Position numbers and translations under genes: made by a program. This document shows, in pieces, positions 1 through 7,792 of a stretch of DNA of 64,000 nt (positions within the stretch are counted from its first letter, which is position 1; every line of letters begins with the position of its first letter). The notes below the pieces were generated by a model. It searched no databases. It worked only from the letters and a program-made list of their open reading frames with translations, and was not told the origin of the DNA. The stretch is from Hassallia byssoidea VB512170 (GTDB lineage Bacteria > Cyanobacteriota > Cyanobacteriia > Cyanobacteriales > Nostocaceae), in contig NZ_JTCM02000011.1 of assembly GCF_000817785.2 (NCBI RefSeq), positions 1 to 64,000 on the forward strand, read 5' to 3'.

Positions 1-10
1 ATCGCCTTAT

Positions 11-72
11 GTGGACAGCCTTGTTTTGTAGATCCTCGATCCCCCACGACATTTTTGATTGAAGGCTGTCCA
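11..72. repeat. 12-bp perfect inverted repeat
   Basis: GTGGACAGCCTT at 11-22 is exactly reverse-complemented at 61-72, with a 38-bp spacer. It lies just outside a run of gene remnants. It could be a hairpin or the footprint of a small mobile element. No flanking target duplication is visible. Confidence 0.6.
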
Positions 73-139
73 CATTTGTCTAGGGAAGGATTCGCCCGAC
101 GCCCACAAAGCAAATAACTCATTTTCACAAATCCAAATA

Positions 140-274
140 TTATTTTGGTTCACCCCCTGCTAGCCTTGCTTGTTTGAGTTGGGCTGCTGTGACATTGACA
201 AAAATTACAGGTCGATTCAGTCTTTTCGCTACTTTTTCTGCGACTTGGTTAAATGCGATCGCTTTATCTCCTAG
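140..274 (-). pseudogene. C-terminal remnant of an NmrA-like NAD(P)-binding protein
   Basis: A 44-codon open stretch ends in TAA at 140-142 and is preceded in frame by a stop at 275-277, with no start codon. It reads DKAIAFNQVAEKVAKRLNRP and then VIFVNVTAAQLKQA. This resembles the segment near the C-terminus of NmrA/atypical SDR proteins, where a conserved phrase of the type ALSYEEVAEKLS is followed by a P-V-x-Y/F-V-D/N-V strand. The rest of the gene is missing. It abuts the broken reductase at 282-918, so two NAD(P)-handling genes have decayed side by side. The family call rests on this short match alone. Confidence 0.45.
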
Positions 275-281
275 TTACCTT

Positions 282-918
282 CTACTTGCGCCGAACCAAA
301 GTAAAACCAAAATCGCGCCCCTGTCCGTAAGCGTGAGCAAGTTTGATCCAAAGCAAGCCTAATGGTTCTAGAAGTCTGGCAGAGTCAAGCGAACCTGCAT
401 CAATTGCTTCAAATCCTATTTCTTCAGTCAGTTTGAGTACAGTAGACTTGCCGTCTTCATCGTCGCCACAAACAAACATTACCGTTTTCCGATTTTCTAC
501 GGTTGGGTTTGCCATATTTTCCCAACCAGTTTGATTGAAAGCTTTATATACTTTTGCACCTTTCGCCCACTCAGCAACTTGTTCGGCACCAGAAGTTGTT
601 AAACCGATGGTTAAAGTGGAAAAGTATAGCTGAAAGTGGGTTTGTGCAATCAATCACAATCTTATTTGTCAGGTTGCCGCATTCCTCAATTACCTGCTGA
701 GTTACCTGCCAAGGTGTTGCTAAAACTACTACATCAGCATCGGGAACAGCTTCAGTAACACTACTAGCACTGGCGTTGCTACCAATATCTTTGATTAAAG
801 CTTGGGTTTTATCTGCTGTCGGATTTTTTACTCCGAAACATACCTGATGATTATTATTTGCCCAGGTTTTACCAAGAGTACCGCCTACATTTCCTGCACC
901 CAAAATTGCAATTTTCAT
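282..918 (-). pseudogene. NADPH-dependent F420 reductase-like oxidoreductase, frameshifted
   Basis: The first part starts at 918 with MKIAILGAGNVGGTLGKTWA, a Rossmann GxGxxG fold, and continues through VVVLATPW to IDCTNPL. It then runs off frame. The second part resumes in another frame from about 625 with LTIGLTTSGAEQVAEWAKGA and KVYKAFNQTGWENMANP, and ends at 282 with GFTLVRRK. Joined, they give a full-length protein of about 210 residues of the NADP oxidoreductase, coenzyme F420-dependent family (Pfam F420_oxidored-type). The break lies near a four-A run at 620-623. It could be a true frameshift mutation or a sequencing error. No partner operon remains; the downstream fragment at 140-274 is also broken. 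Confidence 0.75.
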
Positions 919-1525
919 TATGACGAAAGCTTAAAACTAAAGACAAAGCAAAGGATGCTCCCATGAAAATTTTATACTTTATCCTCTTTGGAGGAGACGC
1001 TCATAGCGTTCACACTTAATACTTTAATGGCTATCCGAATATTTTGACTATATATGTAGGCGATCGCGATGCATGTCGAAAAGTAACGCCTCATCCACCT
1101 TGGTCAGTTCAGTAAAACCTATACATTAGATATGTAATATGAGCGATAAGCAAGTTTTGTCACTAATTCGTAAAAAAACTTTACAAAAGTTTATTAACTT
1201 TGATAAACTTACTTACGTGACCAAACCTCCCTTGAGGAAACCTTCGTGACTGTGAGCAGTTACGTTGTTGAAAAGCTTTGGTTGAACCGCAACGAGCGTT
1301 ATTTAACCAAAGCTTGGAAGACAGTCTCTCTCCTTTCTTGATTAACCACGAAAAAAATAGAACACCTGCAAAGGTGATGGTTTTTTCTGTCTGGCTTTTA
1401 GGACGCTAAAAGTCTCGATTGGAGTTGACTTTGCGTTTATTGCCACTCTCTGTTGAAAAGAAGATTCGCTTTTTTTGAATGAATGCTTATCAGCTAATTA
1501 ACAAATAAGATTGGAGATTGCGAAC
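919..1525. other. Intergenic region upstream of the OCP gene
   Basis: This gap of 607 bp separates the divergent broken reductase from OCP and presumably carries the OCP promoter and leader. It holds the inverted repeat at 1273-1315 and a short hairpin (CACCT-GCAA-AGGTG, 1363-1376) followed four bases later by six Ts, a weak terminator or attenuator candidate. No convincing ORF or RNA gene was seen. Confidence 0.5.
1273..1315. promoter_or_regulatory. Long inverted repeat in the OCP leader
   Basis: AAGCTTTGGTT at 1273-1283 pairs perfectly with AACCAAAGCTT at 1305-1315. With one G-T pair the stem extends to 14 bp and leaves a loop of about 15 bases. It sits about 210 bp upstream of the OCP start. 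It could be a leader hairpin or a protein-binding operator; no function can be read from the sequence. Confidence 0.45.
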
Positions 1526-2491
1526 ATGGCTTTAAGTATCGAGTCCGCTCAAAATATTTTCTCTAACACTCAAGTTCCTAGCCCAATTCCAGCTACCATC
1601 GCGCTATTCGATCAACTCAGCGTTGACGATCAACTAGCTTATCTGTGGTATGCTTACACGGAAATGGGTAAGACAATTACTCCCGCAGCTCCGGGAGCAG
1701 CACGCTTGCAACTAGCGGAAGGTTTGCTCAACCAAATTAAGCAGATGTCTAAAGAAGAGCAAACCCAAGTCATGCGGGAACTTGCTAACCGTGCTGACAC
1801 TCCAATTAGCCGTTCTTACGGGTTTTTCAGTGTAAACACCAAGCTGGCTTTTTGGTATGAGTTAGGCGAGTTGATGAAACAAGGCATTGTCGCTCCGATC
1901 CCCAGTGGCTACCAAATGTCTCCTGGTGTGCAAGTAGTGTTAGAAGCTACCAAGAAGCTTGATGCAGGTCAGCAAATTACAGTACTGCGTAACACCGTAG
2001 TAGACATGGGATTTGATACATCTGCTCTTGGTCCAAGTAGTTCCAAACCTGCTGCGGAACCCGCGTTTAAACGTAGCGCTCCTCCTGTTACTTCAGTCAA
2101 GATTGAAGGTATCACAGAACCTGCTGTACTGGGCTACATCGAAGCGATGAACGCAGATAAATTTGATGCGGCGATCGCTTTATTTACTCCCGACGGTGCG
2201 CTGCAACCCCCATTCCAAAAGCCGATAGTCGGTCATGAGGCGATCGCTAAATACATGCGCGAAGAAGCCCAAGGACTGAACATGATGCCAAAGCAAGGTA
2301 TCAGCGAAGTTCTACCAGATGGTTCTAAGCAACTGAAAATCACAGGTGTGGTACAAACTCCTTGGTTTGGCGTCACCGTGGGTATGAATATTGCTTGGCG
2401 GTTCTTAATCAATCCCCAAGGTAAGATTTTCTTTGTGGCGATCGATATGCTAGCATCTCCCCAAGAACTCATGAACCTACGTCCTGTTTAG
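1526..2491 (+). CDS. Orange carotenoid protein (photoprotective quencher)
   Basis: OCP binds a ketocarotenoid between two domains, is activated by blue-green light and quenches phycobilisome excitation in the thylakoid antenna. The ATG at 1526 is chosen over an upstream TTG (1511) because GGAG lies nine bases before it and the family begins this way; the product is 321 aa. Residues 15-160 are the alpha-helical carotenoid domain with W41, Y44, N104, W110 and R155 at the canonical positions. After a linker rich in Ser/Pro/Ala (168-190), residues 191-318 form the NTF2-like C-terminal domain with Tyr204 and Trp291 at the carotenoid keto-binding positions. No fluorescence recovery protein gene is adjacent. 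That, with residues such as the SVNTKLAFWYELG segment, suggests an OCP2-like paralogue rather than OCP1. The subtype is tentative. Confidence 0.95.
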   Translation: MALSIESAQNIFSNTQVPSPIPATIALFDQLSVDDQLAYLWYAYTEMGKTITPAAPGAARLQLAEGLLNQIKQMSKEEQTQVMRELANRADTPISRSYGFFSVNTKLAFWYELGELMKQGIVAPIPSGYQMSPGVQVVLEATKKLDAGQQITVLRNTVVDMGFDTSALGPSSSKPAAEPAFKRSAPPVTSVKIEGITEPAVLGYIEAMNADKFDAAIALFTPDGALQPPFQKPIVGHEAIAKYMREEAQGLNMMPKQGISEVLPDGSKQLKITGVVQTPWFGVTVGMNIAWRFLINPQGKIFFVAIDMLASPQELMNLRPV

Positions 2492-2502
2492 AAATGTAGT
2501 AG

Positions 2503-2525
2503 GGTGCGTTACACGTTAACGCACC
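2503..2525. terminator. Hairpin between convergent genes
   Basis: GGTGCGTTA (2503-2511) pairs with TAACGCACC (2517-2525). It lies exactly between the OCP stop and the stop of the minus-strand gene at 2526, so it could terminate both. T-runs are poor, so it may simply be the common cyanobacterial GGTGCGTTA repeat. Confidence 0.45.
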
Positions 2526-2963
2526 TTATCTGTCATATTCGAGTTTTTCACCATTGAGAAATCCGATCAATTTTTCCCTTACAACTGAACCTTGGCTTCC
2601 TAATTTCTCTAAAATTCCACCCATATAGCGAACATTTGATGTCAGGGTAGTTTCATCATCTGCGATCGCTGTGAGAAGAAATTGCTGAACGTCTGTTAAT
2701 TCATTAATTGTTGTCCCTTCTGGGATTGTTTTCCCACAGAAAACCAACTCTAGCAAATCATCCAAGCCGTAGGGAAGTTCCTCTATTTGTTGTGTAAGTA
2801 CCGGGATAATCCGTGCCATCTGCTGGTCGTTTAGACGGCTGAAAAAGTCGATAATTAACAAGTGGTGGGCTGTTAGCATTGGGCTATCGTAATGTTCGCA
2901 TAGCTTGCTTAATAAGTATGGCTTTTTAATTTTGTTAATCAATATCTCTAAAGCTTCAAGCAT
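2526..2963 (-). CDS. HEAT-like helical repeat protein, second ORF of a coupled pair
   Basis: This 145-residue helical protein has no recognised catalytic motif. It contains repeated amphipathic helix pairs such as LLIIDFFSRLNDQQMARIIP and VREKLIGFLNG. Its ATG overlaps the end of the upstream ORF (2956-3663) by 8 bases (2956-2963), which implies translational coupling or a single gene split by a frameshift. Cyanobacteria carry single HEAT-like proteins of roughly the summed length, so the split version may be a mutation. Function unknown. Confidence 0.55.
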   Translation of the reverse strand: MLEALEILINKIKKPYLLSKLCEHYDSPMLTAHHLLIIDFFSRLNDQQMARIIPVLTQQIEELPYGLDDLLELVFCGKTIPEGTTINELTDVQQFLLTAIADDETTLTSNVRYMGGILEKLGSQGSVVREKLIGFLNGEKLEYDR

Positions 2964-3663
2964 ACATATGTTCAGAAGCTATATAAGCGAGAGTTATTGC
3001 GGCAGAAAGTTTGACGATATCGCTTTCGTTTGATTTCAAAACCTGTTCAAAGAATGCTATTTGTACGGGCGTACTTTTGCTGAGAAATGCCAGACACAAA
3101 GATATCGTTGCTTTGACTAGTTCATCTGGTTCGCAGCTAAATCGTGCATACAGTTTGGTGCAAATCCTGGCAGCTTCAGACTTGCAACAAGAAAGGGTAT
3201 AAGCCGCTGCAATTCTTACCTGAGGCGATTCATGTTCGAGCAAATCAAAATAAATATTAACACCTTTGTAGACTGCCTGATAAGTGGCACGCACCCCTTC
3301 TAGTTCCTCTTGCATCTGCTGTTGAAATTCAAGTGTATTCCGCTTATCTTCATAAATGGATAAATTTTGGTGGGCATCACAGAATGAGCTTCCCGTACCC
3401 AGGTGTACTAAGTCGAGCAGGATATTTTCTAACAATTCTGCTTCTGGCTCTTGTTGGAGTCGCTCAATCAAAAATGGTACAGCGAAAGATGCTGACCAAG
3501 ACAAAGTTCCCTGATGCCAAATCATATCAAATAAATCTGTTAATGCCTCTTTACGGGCTTCAAAGTCATAGGAAGCTAGGCTTTGGATAACACCTAACAT
3601 ATTCTTATCAATGTCTGGGGCATCTATCCTATTCCATTCAATATTATTAAAGTTTTCCTCCAC
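2956..3663 (-). CDS. HEAT-repeat-like protein, first ORF of a coupled pair
   Basis: This 235-residue protein has helical repeats. Residues about 15-75 carry the motif YDFEARKEALTDLFDMIWHQ followed by GTLS..ASFAVPFLIERL, seen in uncharacterised bacterial HEAT proteins. Residues about 145-230 hold further HEAT units such as ESPQVRIAAAYTLSCC. Such proteins are usually protein-binding scaffolds; no partner is evident. It overlaps the next ORF by 8 bases. Upstream lies a HIP1-rich gap of about 120 bp that it shares divergently with the glycosylase gene at 3781. Confidence 0.6.
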   Translation of the reverse strand: MEENFNNIEWNRIDAPDIDKNMLGVIQSLASYDFEARKEALTDLFDMIWHQGTLSWSASFAVPFLIERLQQEPEAELLENILLDLVHLGTGSSFCDAHQNLSIYEDKRNTLEFQQQMQEELEGVRATYQAVYKGVNIYFDLLEHESPQVRIAAAYTLSCCKSEAARICTKLYARFSCEPDELVKATISLCLAFLSKSTPVQIAFFEQVLKSNESDIVKLSAAITLAYIASEHMYA

Positions 3664-3780
3664 AGGCTATTCCCTCAATTCAATTGCGATCGCATTGCCA
3701 TTTTGGCTTGTCTGGCTAGATTCGTCTATAAACGAACTTTTGGGTTATAGTGCGATCGCACTCTTAGGAGGGCGTATTTC

Positions 3781-4437
3781 ATGCATCTCGCTCAAGCCAA
3801 ACTCAAATGGTTTCGCCGGAAGGTGCAAGCTTGGGCAAAGCTGCACAAAAGACAGTTTCCTTGGCGTAATACTAAAGATCCCTATGCCATTTTGGTCGCA
3901 GAATTCCTGCTGCAAAAAACTAATGCGCCTTTAGTTGCTCCGTTGTACCAAGCGTTTATGGAGCGATATCCGACAATAAGCACTCTAGCTGATGCCCCAA
4001 CCGAAGAAGTAGCCAAGTTATTACAGCCTTTAGGTCTTTGCTTTAGAGCCGAAAGACTGCATCAATCAGCACAACTGCTTGTTAAAGAATATGCAGGGAA
4101 AATCCCCAACAAAGAAACGCAGTTGCTCCTCCTGCCAGGTGTCGGTAAGTACATAGCCAGGTCTGTTTGTGCCAATGCCTTTGGACAGCCAAAAGCTGTA
4201 ATTGATACCAACGTCGCTCGCATCTTAGAGCGGTTCTTTGGATTGCAGGGCGGTCGGGTAAAGTCGCGCTGTCGAATACTTTGGTCAGCTGCGGAACAAG
4301 TAGCTCCCCAGACAAAAGTTAGTGCGTGGAATTTGGGACTTTTTGATTTTGGGGCAGCAGTCTGTACCCCGAAAAATCCGCGTTGCATTGAGTGTCCGTT
4401 ACGACAGCAATGTGATTATTTTGCTAAACAGTCTTGA
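3781..4437 (+). CDS. HhH-GPD DNA glycosylase, MutY/Mig (mismatch glycosylase)-like
   Basis: This 218-aa base-excision glycosylase begins 9 bases after a strong AGGAGG (3766-3771). It shows FPWR at 26-29, the E41 region ILVAEFLLQKTNA matching the MutY/Mig catalytic helix, the helix-hairpin-helix LPGVGKYIARSV around 118-129, catalytic Asp142 in VIDTNVARIL, and the 4Fe-4S loop C195-x6-C202-x2-C205-x5-C211. Tyr124 replaces the lyase lysine of endonuclease III, so it should be monofunctional. It lacks the C-terminal 8-oxoG recognition domain of full MutY and matches the size and order of the archaeal T/G mismatch glycosylase Mig. Such enzymes often repair deaminated 5-methylcytosine and travel with methyltransferases, but none is adjacent. 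The substrate is inferred. Confidence 0.85.
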   Translation: MHLAQAKLKWFRRKVQAWAKLHKRQFPWRNTKDPYAILVAEFLLQKTNAPLVAPLYQAFMERYPTISTLADAPTEEVAKLLQPLGLCFRAERLHQSAQLLVKEYAGKIPNKETQLLLLPGVGKYIARSVCANAFGQPKAVIDTNVARILERFFGLQGGRVKSRCRILWSAAEQVAPQTKVSAWNLGLFDFGAAVCTPKNPRCIECPLRQQCDYFAKQS

Positions 4438-4606
4438 GATTTTCCGCTAAAAACTTAGTTTTGCAGGAAATTTCCAACTTGGATAAAATCCAGCAACTTT
4501 TAACTTTTCAGTTAAAATCGGTAGGATGCCGTACTCTCGCTTATATCGCACCTTACCTGTTGATAAGCACCGACAATACGGTTAGTTAACGAGCGATCGC
4601 GCTAAA

Positions 4607-5227
4607 ATGACTTTTGCATTTGAAATCATATCTGCTCATCAGATACATCGCCATCCAGGTGAATCTTATTACCGTCACTGGACTTTTTTCATTGGTAAGC
4701 TGCTCGGTGGAAGCATAAAAGTTAGTGACCGTATTGCTATACCTTCCCATGATGATAAGCTTTTGGCAACAACTGTTCTTGGATTTGAACTAATTACTGC
4801 TATTCCATCAAAAGTTGAAAAGCTTTTAATGACACTTGATCTTGGTGAGCGTGACGATCTACCAAGTTTACTTAAGCGCAGACGCAAACTGTGGCTGAAC
4901 CAATGTTCAACAAAAGAAGTAAAAGCCTATCAACTAACCCAACCTTTTGTAATTGTCACATGGGCACCAGCTTATAGAGAAGCTGACATTCTCTTAGGCA
5001 GCGTTGCAACAGGATGTTCGCAACAAATGTACCAAAGTCTAATTATTGAGATGTTGCAGCGTGAGCCAGAATGCCTTTTACATTGTACAGATTGTGCAAA
5101 GCCGTTATCTGAAATTTCTGAAGCTATTCCCTATCTTCAGCAACTGCTGACTCATCCAAATATAAAATTAGTCAGTCGTGCTATCAAAGTCTTAAGTCGA
5201 AAAGGTCTTTACCCAAAATTTTATTAA
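4607..5227 (+). CDS. Hypothetical protein with a possible beta-barrel segment
   Basis: This 206-aa product is not recognised. Residues about 12-65 read FFIGKLLGGSIKVSDRIAIP and later LLATTVLGFEL, a spacing reminiscent of the beta-barrel domain 2 of translation GTPases, but there is no GTPase domain. Residues 150-200 are helical (EISEAIPYLQQLLTHPNIKL). It stands alone between the glycosylase and TPR genes, with gaps of about 170 and 90 bp. A role cannot be assigned. Confidence 0.6.
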   Translation: MTFAFEIISAHQIHRHPGESYYRHWTFFIGKLLGGSIKVSDRIAIPSHDDKLLATTVLGFELITAIPSKVEKLLMTLDLGERDDLPSLLKRRRKLWLNQCSTKEVKAYQLTQPFVIVTWAPAYREADILLGSVATGCSQQMYQSLIIEMLQREPECLLHCTDCAKPLSEISEAIPYLQQLLTHPNIKLVSRAIKVLSRKGLYPKFY

Positions 5228-5314
5228 TAAATATTTAATGTATCTCTGTCGCACATCTATGCTTATCCTACGTCGCTTGCAGTACGGTAATATTATAGGT
5301 ATTTAACAGAGTCG

Positions 5315-6451
5315 ATGCCTATGAACGACGAGACACAGGCAACCGCCACAACTTTATTTGAAGAAGGCGTTCGACTGTTTGAAGCACGCGAGTTTGCCGC
5401 AGCGATCGCTCCTTTAAGTGCAGCACTCAAGCTTGACCCAAACTATATTGATGCTTGGTGCTGTCGCGCATTGGTTTTTGGACACTTAAAGCGTTACGCG
5501 GAGTCCATTGAGGATTTTAATCGCGCTCTTGCCCTCAATCCTAAAGACCATACTGCCTTATACAATCGCAGTTTGGCTTTGGCTGAATGGGACAAACATA
5601 AAGAAGCATTAGAAAGTTACGATCGACTGCTTTTATTGTACCCGTATGATTACGCAGCTTGGGATTCTAAAGGTAACTCTTTAACGTTATTAGGACGACA
5701 TACAGAAGCGCTGAATGCTTATGAGCGATCGCTCGAATTTAACCCCAGCTATTATAAATCTTTTACCAACCGGGGTAATGCTTTAGTCAGTTTGAAACGC
5801 TTTAAAGCAGCGATTCGCAGTTACGATCAAGCAATTAGCATTCAGCCTGACGATCCGACTGTGTGGTTCAATCGAGGGTGTGCTTTTATGAGTTGGGAAA
5901 AGCCAGAAGAAGCGATTTCTAGCTTTGACAAAGCACTGGAAATAGATCCAAAATACGCACCTGCTTTGAATAATAAAGGAAATATGCTCGGTCAGCTTCA
6001 GCAAGATGAAGAAGCATTAATTTGCTACAATCAAGCAACTGAAATTGATCCGCAGGATACCCATGCATGGAATAATCGGGGTATTACGTTGCGACGATTA
6101 GGAAAAAGCTCATATGCGATCGCATCTTACGACAAAGCAATTGAAGCCGATCCAAACAACTATGAAGCGTGGGATAATCGCGGTTATGCCCTCGCCAAAC
6201 TTGGTAAACTTAGCGAAGCTCACGCTAGCATTGACCGTTCCCTACAAATTAAACCCGACCACGTAAACGGCATATATAACAAAGGTTACTGTTATGCATG
6301 TCAAAAAAAGACAACTTTGGCTGTGAATCACATCGCCCAAGCGATTAAGATGAATCCTACCAGATATTTACCTACTGCAAAAACCGATACAGATTTAGAT
6401 AGTTTACGAAAAAATAAGCGTTTTCAGGCAATTTTGCAAGGTAAATTTTAA
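5315..6451 (+). CDS. TPR-repeat protein
   Basis: This 378-aa protein is made almost entirely of 34-residue tetratricopeptide repeats from about residue 14 to 350. Each repeat shows the A-W-x-N/S-x-G ... A-x-x-x-Y-D/E-x-A-L-x-x-x-P pattern, for example YAAWDSKGNSLTLLGRHTEA and YAPALNNKGNMLGQLQQDEE. There is no signal peptide, membrane segment or fused enzyme, so it is probably a cytoplasmic protein-interaction scaffold. The start at 5315 has a second ATG two codons later. It is followed by the palindrome at 6501-6530 and the convergent metalloprotease. Confidence 0.9.
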   Translation: MPMNDETQATATTLFEEGVRLFEAREFAAAIAPLSAALKLDPNYIDAWCCRALVFGHLKRYAESIEDFNRALALNPKDHTALYNRSLALAEWDKHKEALESYDRLLLLYPYDYAAWDSKGNSLTLLGRHTEALNAYERSLEFNPSYYKSFTNRGNALVSLKRFKAAIRSYDQAISIQPDDPTVWFNRGCAFMSWEKPEEAISSFDKALEIDPKYAPALNNKGNMLGQLQQDEEALICYNQATEIDPQDTHAWNNRGITLRRLGKSSYAIASYDKAIEADPNNYEAWDNRGYALAKLGKLSEAHASIDRSLQIKPDHVNGIYNKGYCYACQKKTTLAVNHIAQAIKMNPTRYLPTAKTDTDLDSLRKNKRFQAILQGKF

Positions 6452-6500
6452 TTATAAATTTGGCGTTGCAGTCCTATTAATATGAAATTCCTAATTCTTG

Positions 6501-6530
6501 GTAGAGACGTTCGGTCCGGAACGTCTCTAC
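6501..6530. terminator. Perfect 12-bp palindrome between convergent genes
   Basis: GTAGAGACGTTC pairs exactly with GAACGTCTCTAC around a GGTCCG loop. It is the best copy of an interspersed element that recurs at 7670-7699 and 7710-7738. It lies midway between the stops at 6451 and 6547, so it may act as a bidirectional terminator. No T-run adjoins. Confidence 0.55.
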
Positions 6531-6546
6531 GATAAAAATGCTATAA

Positions 6547-7359
6547 TTACCATCCCAAACTAGTGGGCTGTTCGTAAACGCGCTTCAAAGTATTCACATC
6601 TCTCGCAGAAATGGGCGGCGGATTGCGAACTTGCGAAAAGTATAAAGCATCACTCTGCATCGGACTATGACCCCAAATTCCCAGCGCGTGACCGAATTCG
6701 TGGCGGGCGGCTGCGGTAAGATAATTACCAGTTTGGCTAGGACTCAGCAATATCGTGAAGCGGTGAGATAAAACTTTATCCTTGCTGGTGTAGAACTCGT
6801 AAGTGGTTAGTGCCGATCGCGCACGCGGAATGTTGCTATTAGGCGACTTTTGCAGAGGTGGGGCTTTTCGCACAATTGTAATATTAGCAACTTCCGGTTG
6901 TTCTACTACCTCTAAGGGCAAATAAACATTCCACTCTTGCACTGCTTGCAAAACAGTATTAACCCATGCTTGAGCCTGTTCGCTGCTAATTTGTTTCGGT
7001 GTTTCTACGTAAACCTTAACAGGAAACTGTGACCAAATTAAATAACCTACTTCAGTTAATTTAACTTCAGAAAAGTAGTCACCGCTGTTGGTGCTGTCTT
7101 TCCACTGTAGCAGCGTCGGCGGTAGGGGATGAGGTCTTGGGGAAGTAGGGGGGAGAGGAGTTTTTGTTAAGATGCCATTTTCTGCAAGGGTGGGGTTGTT
7201 TTGGAAGTTAGTAAAAATGACTAACAGCCCTGTGCTAATAGCTAAGGCAAGGACTGTAATTAAACGTAAAATATTCTTCGTAGTGAGCGGTTTACCGCTC
7301 ATATCTCCGCTTTGAAGGGCTTCAGCCCTTACTACGAACTTCCGTTTATTTATGCCCAT
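6547..7359 (-). CDS. Matrixin-like zinc metalloprotease, membrane-anchored
   Basis: This 270-aa protein has a single N-terminal hydrophobic segment (about 31-50, LRLITVLALAISTGLLVIFT), a Pro-rich linker (66-82) and a catalytic domain from about 105. The metzincin motif HEFGHALGIWGH (220-231) supplies three zinc ligands and the catalytic Glu221, and Met234 just after it could be the Met-turn. It probably acts in the periplasm or outside the membrane. The first 30 residues are encoded by an interspersed repeat (7277-7338) and by RBS-poor sequence, so the true start may lie near the hydrophobic segment at a non-ATG codon. Substrate unknown. Confidence 0.8.
   Translation of the reverse strand: MGINKRKFVVRAEALQSGDMSGKPLTTKNILRLITVLALAISTGLLVIFTNFQNNPTLAENGILTKTPLPPTSPRPHPLPPTLLQWKDSTNSGDYFSEVKLTEVGYLIWSQFPVKVYVETPKQISSEQAQAWVNTVLQAVQEWNVYLPLEVVEQPEVANITIVRKAPPLQKSPNSNIPRARSALTTYEFYTSKDKVLSHRFTILLSPSQTGNYLTAAARHEFGHALGIWGHSPMQSDALYFSQVRNPPPISARDVNTLKRVYEQPTSLGW
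7277..7338. repeat. Interspersed repeat with an outer stem and two inner hairpins
   Basis: The outer arms TTCGTAGT (7277-7284) and ACTACGAA (7331-7338) enclose two palindromes, GAGCGGTTTACCGCTC (7285-7300) and AAGGGCTTCAGCCCTT (7315-7330). Folded, this is a three-way junction. Elements with AGGGCTGAAGCCCT and ACTACGAA segments are widespread in cyanobacterial genomes. This copy overlaps the 5' end of the metalloprotease ORF. Confidence 0.75.
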
Positions 7360-7414
7360 CGACTTATACTTTTTCGAGTTTTGGGCATAGGGCGTTAAGT
7401 TATTCTCCTCATCC

Positions 7415-7648
7415 TTATTTAGGCAGCCAACCAGCGCTTAAAACTACGGTTAAGCCGAGGAAAATTACCGTAAGTGTCCAGGTAACTCGGTTGAGTGTGG
7501 TTTCTGCACTTTTGGTGCTGCTAAACAATTGAGCTTGTCCGCCAATGGCAGCAACACCATCGCCTTTCGGACTATGCAGTAATACTAAAACAATCAAACC
7601 AACGGCAGAAAATGCCCAGATGCCTTGCACGATATTAGTAACGGTCAT
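7415..7648 (-). CDS. secG: Preprotein translocase subunit SecG
   Basis: SecG assists protein export through SecYEG in the plasma and thylakoid membranes. The 77-aa product has two hydrophobic helices (about 5-25 and 53-74) joined by a loop with the family phrase LLHSPKGDGVAAIGGQAQLF and a SAETTLNRVTW segment before the second helix. It lies downstream of gpmI on the same strand, a common cyanobacterial arrangement. The 144-bp gap between them holds two palindromic repeats, so separate transcription is possible. Confidence 0.93.
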   Translation of the reverse strand: MTVTNIVQGIWAFSAVGLIVLVLLHSPKGDGVAAIGGQAQLFSSTKSAETTLNRVTWTLTVIFLGLTVVLSAGWLPK

Positions 7649-7669
7649 GGTAGGAATTTAATGAGTTAG

Positions 7670-7738
7670 GTAGAGACGTTCCGGACCGAACGTCTGTACG
7701 AAAGGCGCGGTAGAGACGTTCGGTCCGAACGTCTGTAG
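7670..7738. repeat. Two tandem copies of the GTAGAGACGTTC palindrome
   Basis: Copies at 7670-7699 (arms GTAGAGACGTTC / GAACGTCTGTAC, one mismatch) and 7710-7738 match the element at 6501-6530. The loops are inverted relative to each other (CGGACC versus GGTC). They sit between gpmI and secG. Confidence 0.75.
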
Positions 7739-7792
7739 TCAAGTTAAAAAATTATTAATTCTTAACTCATCACTCATGAAGGACTAACTTTT

